Shown here piece after piece: positions 61,265 to 64,000 of a stretch of 64,000 bases of DNA. The notes beneath the pieces were generated by a model. It was not told the DNA's origin. It did no database searches and worked only from the letters and a program-made list of their open reading frames with translations. How positions within the stretch are numbered: the stretch's first letter is position 1; each line of letters opens with the position of its first letter. Position numbers and translations under genes: made by a program. The stretch covers positions 124,001 through 188,000 of the forward strand of contig NZ_QURB01000003.1 of assembly GCF_003402975.1 (NCBI RefSeq). The letters are read 5' to 3'. The DNA comes from Brumimicrobium aurantiacum. Lineage in GTDB: Bacteria > Bacteroidota > Bacteroidia > Flavobacteriales_D > Crocinitomicaceae.

Positions 61265-61438
61265 TTTAATTTTAGATTTGTATATTTTTAGTGGAATCAT
61301 GTGTTAAGCATGTTTTTAATAAATGTTAATTGATCTAATTTTATAGTTGAATAATTTTGGCGTTAAAAAGTTATAAAATATTTGAATATTTTATTTAAAT
61401 TGGCGCTTTGGAATAGATGTGAAACCGAAAGTATTATT

Positions 61439-64000
61439 ATGAATATGAAGCGAAATAAATTAATTCTAGGAGGATTAGGAGCAGTGGCAATAGCTACAGC
61501 AGCCTTTATCACCCCTAGTGTGATGAACAATGACGTAGGGAGTAGGTACTCTCAAGAAAGAGGAGCTCTGTCGGCTCAAACTGGATCAAATGGCTTTGAA
61601 GAATGGGTTAAAACAACAATGATTGATGTTGAGACTGGTGAAGTCATTGAAGATGGTAAATTGAACACTATACTTAAAAAGTATAGATCTTTACCTCAAA
61701 CGAAAGCCTTAACAGTTGAGTGGAATGAATTAGGTCCTGATAATATTGGTGGACGTACAAGAGCAATTTTAATTGATCATACAGATAACAAGAATATTTG
61801 GGCAGGTGGTGTTTCTGGTGGATTATACAGATCAGTGAACCGCGCAAATAACTGGGAGAGAGTTCAAACTTTCCCTGGAGGTCAGTTTATCTCTTCTATG
61901 GCACAGGATGCTGATGGAAATATTTACGTTGCGACAGGTTCTATTGATGAGAGTTGGAATGGACAAGGTTTGTTTGTAACAACTGATAATGGAGCGACTT
62001 GGGAATTGGTGCCAACAACGGATAATTTTGGGAAAATCAATAGAGTTGCAGCAACACAATATGACTCTAAAATTTACTTTACAACAACTTCAGGTTTGAA
62101 ATCATATACTTATGGTGGAACTGTTGAAGACGTGACTGCATTCGGAGGGAATGGAGCTAGAACTTTAGCTTACTCATCTGATGGTGAAGTGATCGTTGTT
62201 GCTTCAAATAATTCTGAAACTTGGGTCTCTACCAATTGGGGGCAAGATTTTTCTTTAGTTTCAGCATCAGGTTCTAATCCTGCGAATGGTGAGATTTCTC
62301 AATCTGGGTTTTCTAGAATCGAATATGCGGTTTCTAAAAAGAAATCAGATGGAACTTATAATATCTATGCAGCAACAACTTCTTCAAATAATCAAGGTCA
62401 ATGGATTTCTCTAGATAGTGGTAACTCATGGACGAAACACACAGCTGCAACTGGTCCAAATATTAATAATGGTGTAATCGATTATCGTAATCAAGGTACA
62501 TATAATACAGTTGTAAGTTTTGATCCAACTGATACTGATCGTGTAATTGTTGGTGGTATTGACTTACACGAATGGAAAAAACAAATCAATAACCCACCTG
62601 CTGGAGGTTGGAATACTATTTCAGTTTGGTTTGCTAGTCCAACTAGTCCTTTGTATGTACACGCAGATAACCATGAGTTGAAATGGGATTCAGACGATAG
62701 GTTATATATCGGAAATGATGGTGGTGTCGGTGTTTCCCTAGACCAAGGTGGAACTTTTTACCCAGCGAATAGAGGGTATAACATTACACAATTTTATGCA
62801 TTCTCTCACGATAGAAATGGTGCAGTTTTAGGAGGTACTCAAGATAATGGTTCATTATATAATAATCTTAATAACGCAACTTACCAAGAATTTAAAGAAG
62901 TAACAGGTGGTGATGGTTTTACAGCTGAAATATCTTTCTTTAATCCAAATGTATTCATAACAAGTCTTTACTATAACTCTTTCCAAAGAACTGGTGATGG
63001 AGGTCAAACAATGACTGCATTTACACCTGCTTTGTTAGGTTCTGGTTATGACCCTACAGGAACAGATGGTGGTCAACACCCTTTCCATACACAATTCCAT
63101 TTAGGTGAATATTATGATGAAAATTCTGAAGATTCAGTAATTTACATTCCAAATCAACAATACGATATCGGTGATACAGTAATGGTTCCTAGTATGGCAT
63201 CTGGTGATACAATCGAATACATCACACCAATCGTTTTACAATTCGATGATACTTTGTATTATGATCCTGCCTTGACAGAAACTCAATATGAGGTTGTTGA
63301 TACTTCAGGTGTAAGCTACGATTTAGGTGTTTATTCTTATACTCATTTGCCAGGTTCTTCAGGAAGTACTCCACCAGTTGTTGATGATACAATTGCAGTT
63401 GATGTTCCAAACGGACCTGATACAGTAATTGTAACAGAAGTTAATCCTTACAACTTTTATTATGGTTCAAATTCAAATGGTCCAGGTGTTGCTGCATTTG
63501 GTAGAGATACTGTAATGCTAAATGTTGCTTGGGATACTTTAACTGTTCAAGACCCTTACCAATCATGGTTTGTATTCGGAATTAACCGAAATGGTGGTGA
63601 AATTTGGGGTACACGTGATGCAATGAGACTATCTGCAACTTCTTCAAGCTGGGTTCGATTAATGGAAGGTGTTGGAAATGTTGCTCAATTAGATGTTGCA
63701 TTTAGTAAAGATCTAAACCATATGTATACATGTGCAGGTTCATCAGTTTATAGATTGTCTGGTTTAGGTTCAGTTTATACTTCAGATGCTGACTTTAGAT
63801 CAAAATTAAGTTTAGATGATGGAGCAACAGCAACAGAAATGGTAACTGTTGGTAATGGTAATTTCTATGGTATTGGAATTAATCCACATGACGAGAATGA
63901 TTTAGTTGCTGTTCAAGGATTTAATGGTTCTGTTTACCGTTCTAGTAATGCCGCATCAGCAACTCCTTCATTGACAAGTGTTGGTTCTCAAAATGGAATT
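61439..64000 (+). CDS. Secreted beta-propeller (sortilin/BNR-like) protein, 3' end beyond window
   Basis: From ATG 61439 the frame stays open for 854 codons to the window edge with no stop. A signal-type N-terminus (LILGGLGAVAIATAAFITP) is followed by WNELGPDNIGGRTRAILIDH and repeated BNR/Asp-box-like motifs: SGGLYRSVNRANNWERV, GLFVTTDNGATWELV, GQWISLDSGNSWTKH and IGNDGGVGVSLDQGGTF. This is the VPS10/sortilin or xyloglucanase-like propeller seen in many large T9SS-secreted Bacteroidota proteins. A T9SS sorting domain would be expected past the edge. The function is unknown. Confidence 0.85.
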   Translation, partial: MNMKRNKLILGGLGAVAIATAAFITPSVMNNDVGSRYSQERGALSAQTGSNGFEEWVKTTMIDVETGEVIEDGKLNTILKKYRSLPQTKALTVEWNELGPDNIGGRTRAILIDHTDNKNIWAGGVSGGLYRSVNRANNWERVQTFPGGQFISSMAQDADGNIYVATGSIDESWNGQGLFVTTDNGATWELVPTTDNFGKINRVAATQYDSKIYFTTTSGLKSYTYGGTVEDVTAFGGNGARTLAYSSDGEVIVVASNNSETWVSTNWGQDFSLVSASGSNPANGEISQSGFSRIEYAVSKKKSDGTYNIYAATTSSNNQGQWISLDSGNSWTKHTAATGPNINNGVIDYRNQGTYNTVVSFDPTDTDRVIVGGIDLHEWKKQINNPPAGGWNTISVWFASPTSPLYVHADNHELKWDSDDRLYIGNDGGVGVSLDQGGTFYPANRGYNITQFYAFSHDRNGAVLGGTQDNGSLYNNLNNATYQEFKEVTGGDGFTAEISFFNPNVFITSLYYNSFQRTGDGGQTMTAFTPALLGSGYDPTGTDGGQHPFHTQFHLGEYYDENSEDSVIYIPNQQYDIGDTVMVPSMASGDTIEYITPIVLQFDDTLYYDPALTETQYEVVDTSGVSYDLGVYSYTHLPGSSGSTPPVVDDTIAVDVPNGPDTVIVTEVNPYNFYYGSNSNGPGVAAFGRDTVMLNVAWDTLTVQDPYQSWFVFGINRNGGEIWGTRDAMRLSATSSSWVRLMEGVGNVAQLDVAFSKDLNHMYTCAGSSVYRLSGLGSVYTSDADFRSKLSLDDGATATEMVTVGNGNFYGIGINPHDENDLVAVQGFNGSVYRSSNAASATPSLTSVGSQNGI

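Noticed and set aside
61832-62059. 75-codon minus-strand frame inside the large plus-strand protein
   Set aside because: It is a shadow of the open plus-strand frame from 61439 to the window end.

Overview
The window is a low-GC stretch of a Bacteroidota chromosome, most likely Flavobacteriales. A Crocinitomicaceae/Fluviicola-like origin is only a guess. The evidence is a T9SS-type C-terminal sorting domain, several TAnnTTTG promoter boxes of the Bacteroidota type, many SKCxxE-like lipoproteins, an S46 dipeptidyl peptidase, and little Shine-Dalgarno signal. Most of it is ordinary core genome. The unusual part lies between about 25 and 46 kb.

Layout. Bases 1-23.6 kb hold housekeeping and envelope genes: UbiA prenyltransferase (cut by the window edge), Maf, a MenE-like ligase with a membrane J-protein, thioredoxin, a CotH/lamin-tail T9SS protein, a CaiB-type CoA-transferase, a TonB receptor, a PQQ-type sugar dehydrogenase, a SpoU methyltransferase, Tex, proline dehydrogenase, AroB and MATE. 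Bases 24-28.4 kb hold an MFS transporter and three paralogous four-helix membrane proteins. A decayed second MFS copy lies in the same convergent position beside the second paralog, so an MFS/four-helix unit was duplicated. Two paralogs share a 25-bp upstream block with an inverted repeat. Bases 28.4-31.3 kb hold hisS, hutH and the third paralog, packed end to end.

Bases 31.2-33.8 kb are an island bracketed by two ~336-bp copies of the hisS 5' end and its upstream region. Inside is a three-gene overlapping operon read as toxin, XRE antitoxin and SecB-like chaperone, a candidate TAC (toxin-antitoxin-chaperone) system. Immediately beyond it lies a complete type V-A CRISPR-Cas locus: a 22-repeat array, leader, cas2, cas1, cas4 and a 1296-residue Cas12a with all nuclease residues in place. 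It is read on the minus strand.

Bases 41.6-46.3 kb hold a ferric-iron ABC importer operon (binding protein, permease, ATPase). Its permease-ATPase junction is split by three exact 311-bp tandem units that look like an amplified MITE-type insertion. Bases 46.3-64 kb return to core genes: a palindrome cluster, tRNA-Leu(UAG), trigger factor, HldD, O-antigen ligase and Wzz-like proteins, an S46 peptidase, CoaE with a SiaB/SiaC pair, a ZIP transporter, a GH3 enzyme, OsmC, LipA, and a large secreted beta-propeller-like protein running off the right edge.

Coordinates and motifs were read by eye. Homology statements rest on recognised family motifs, not on database searches.
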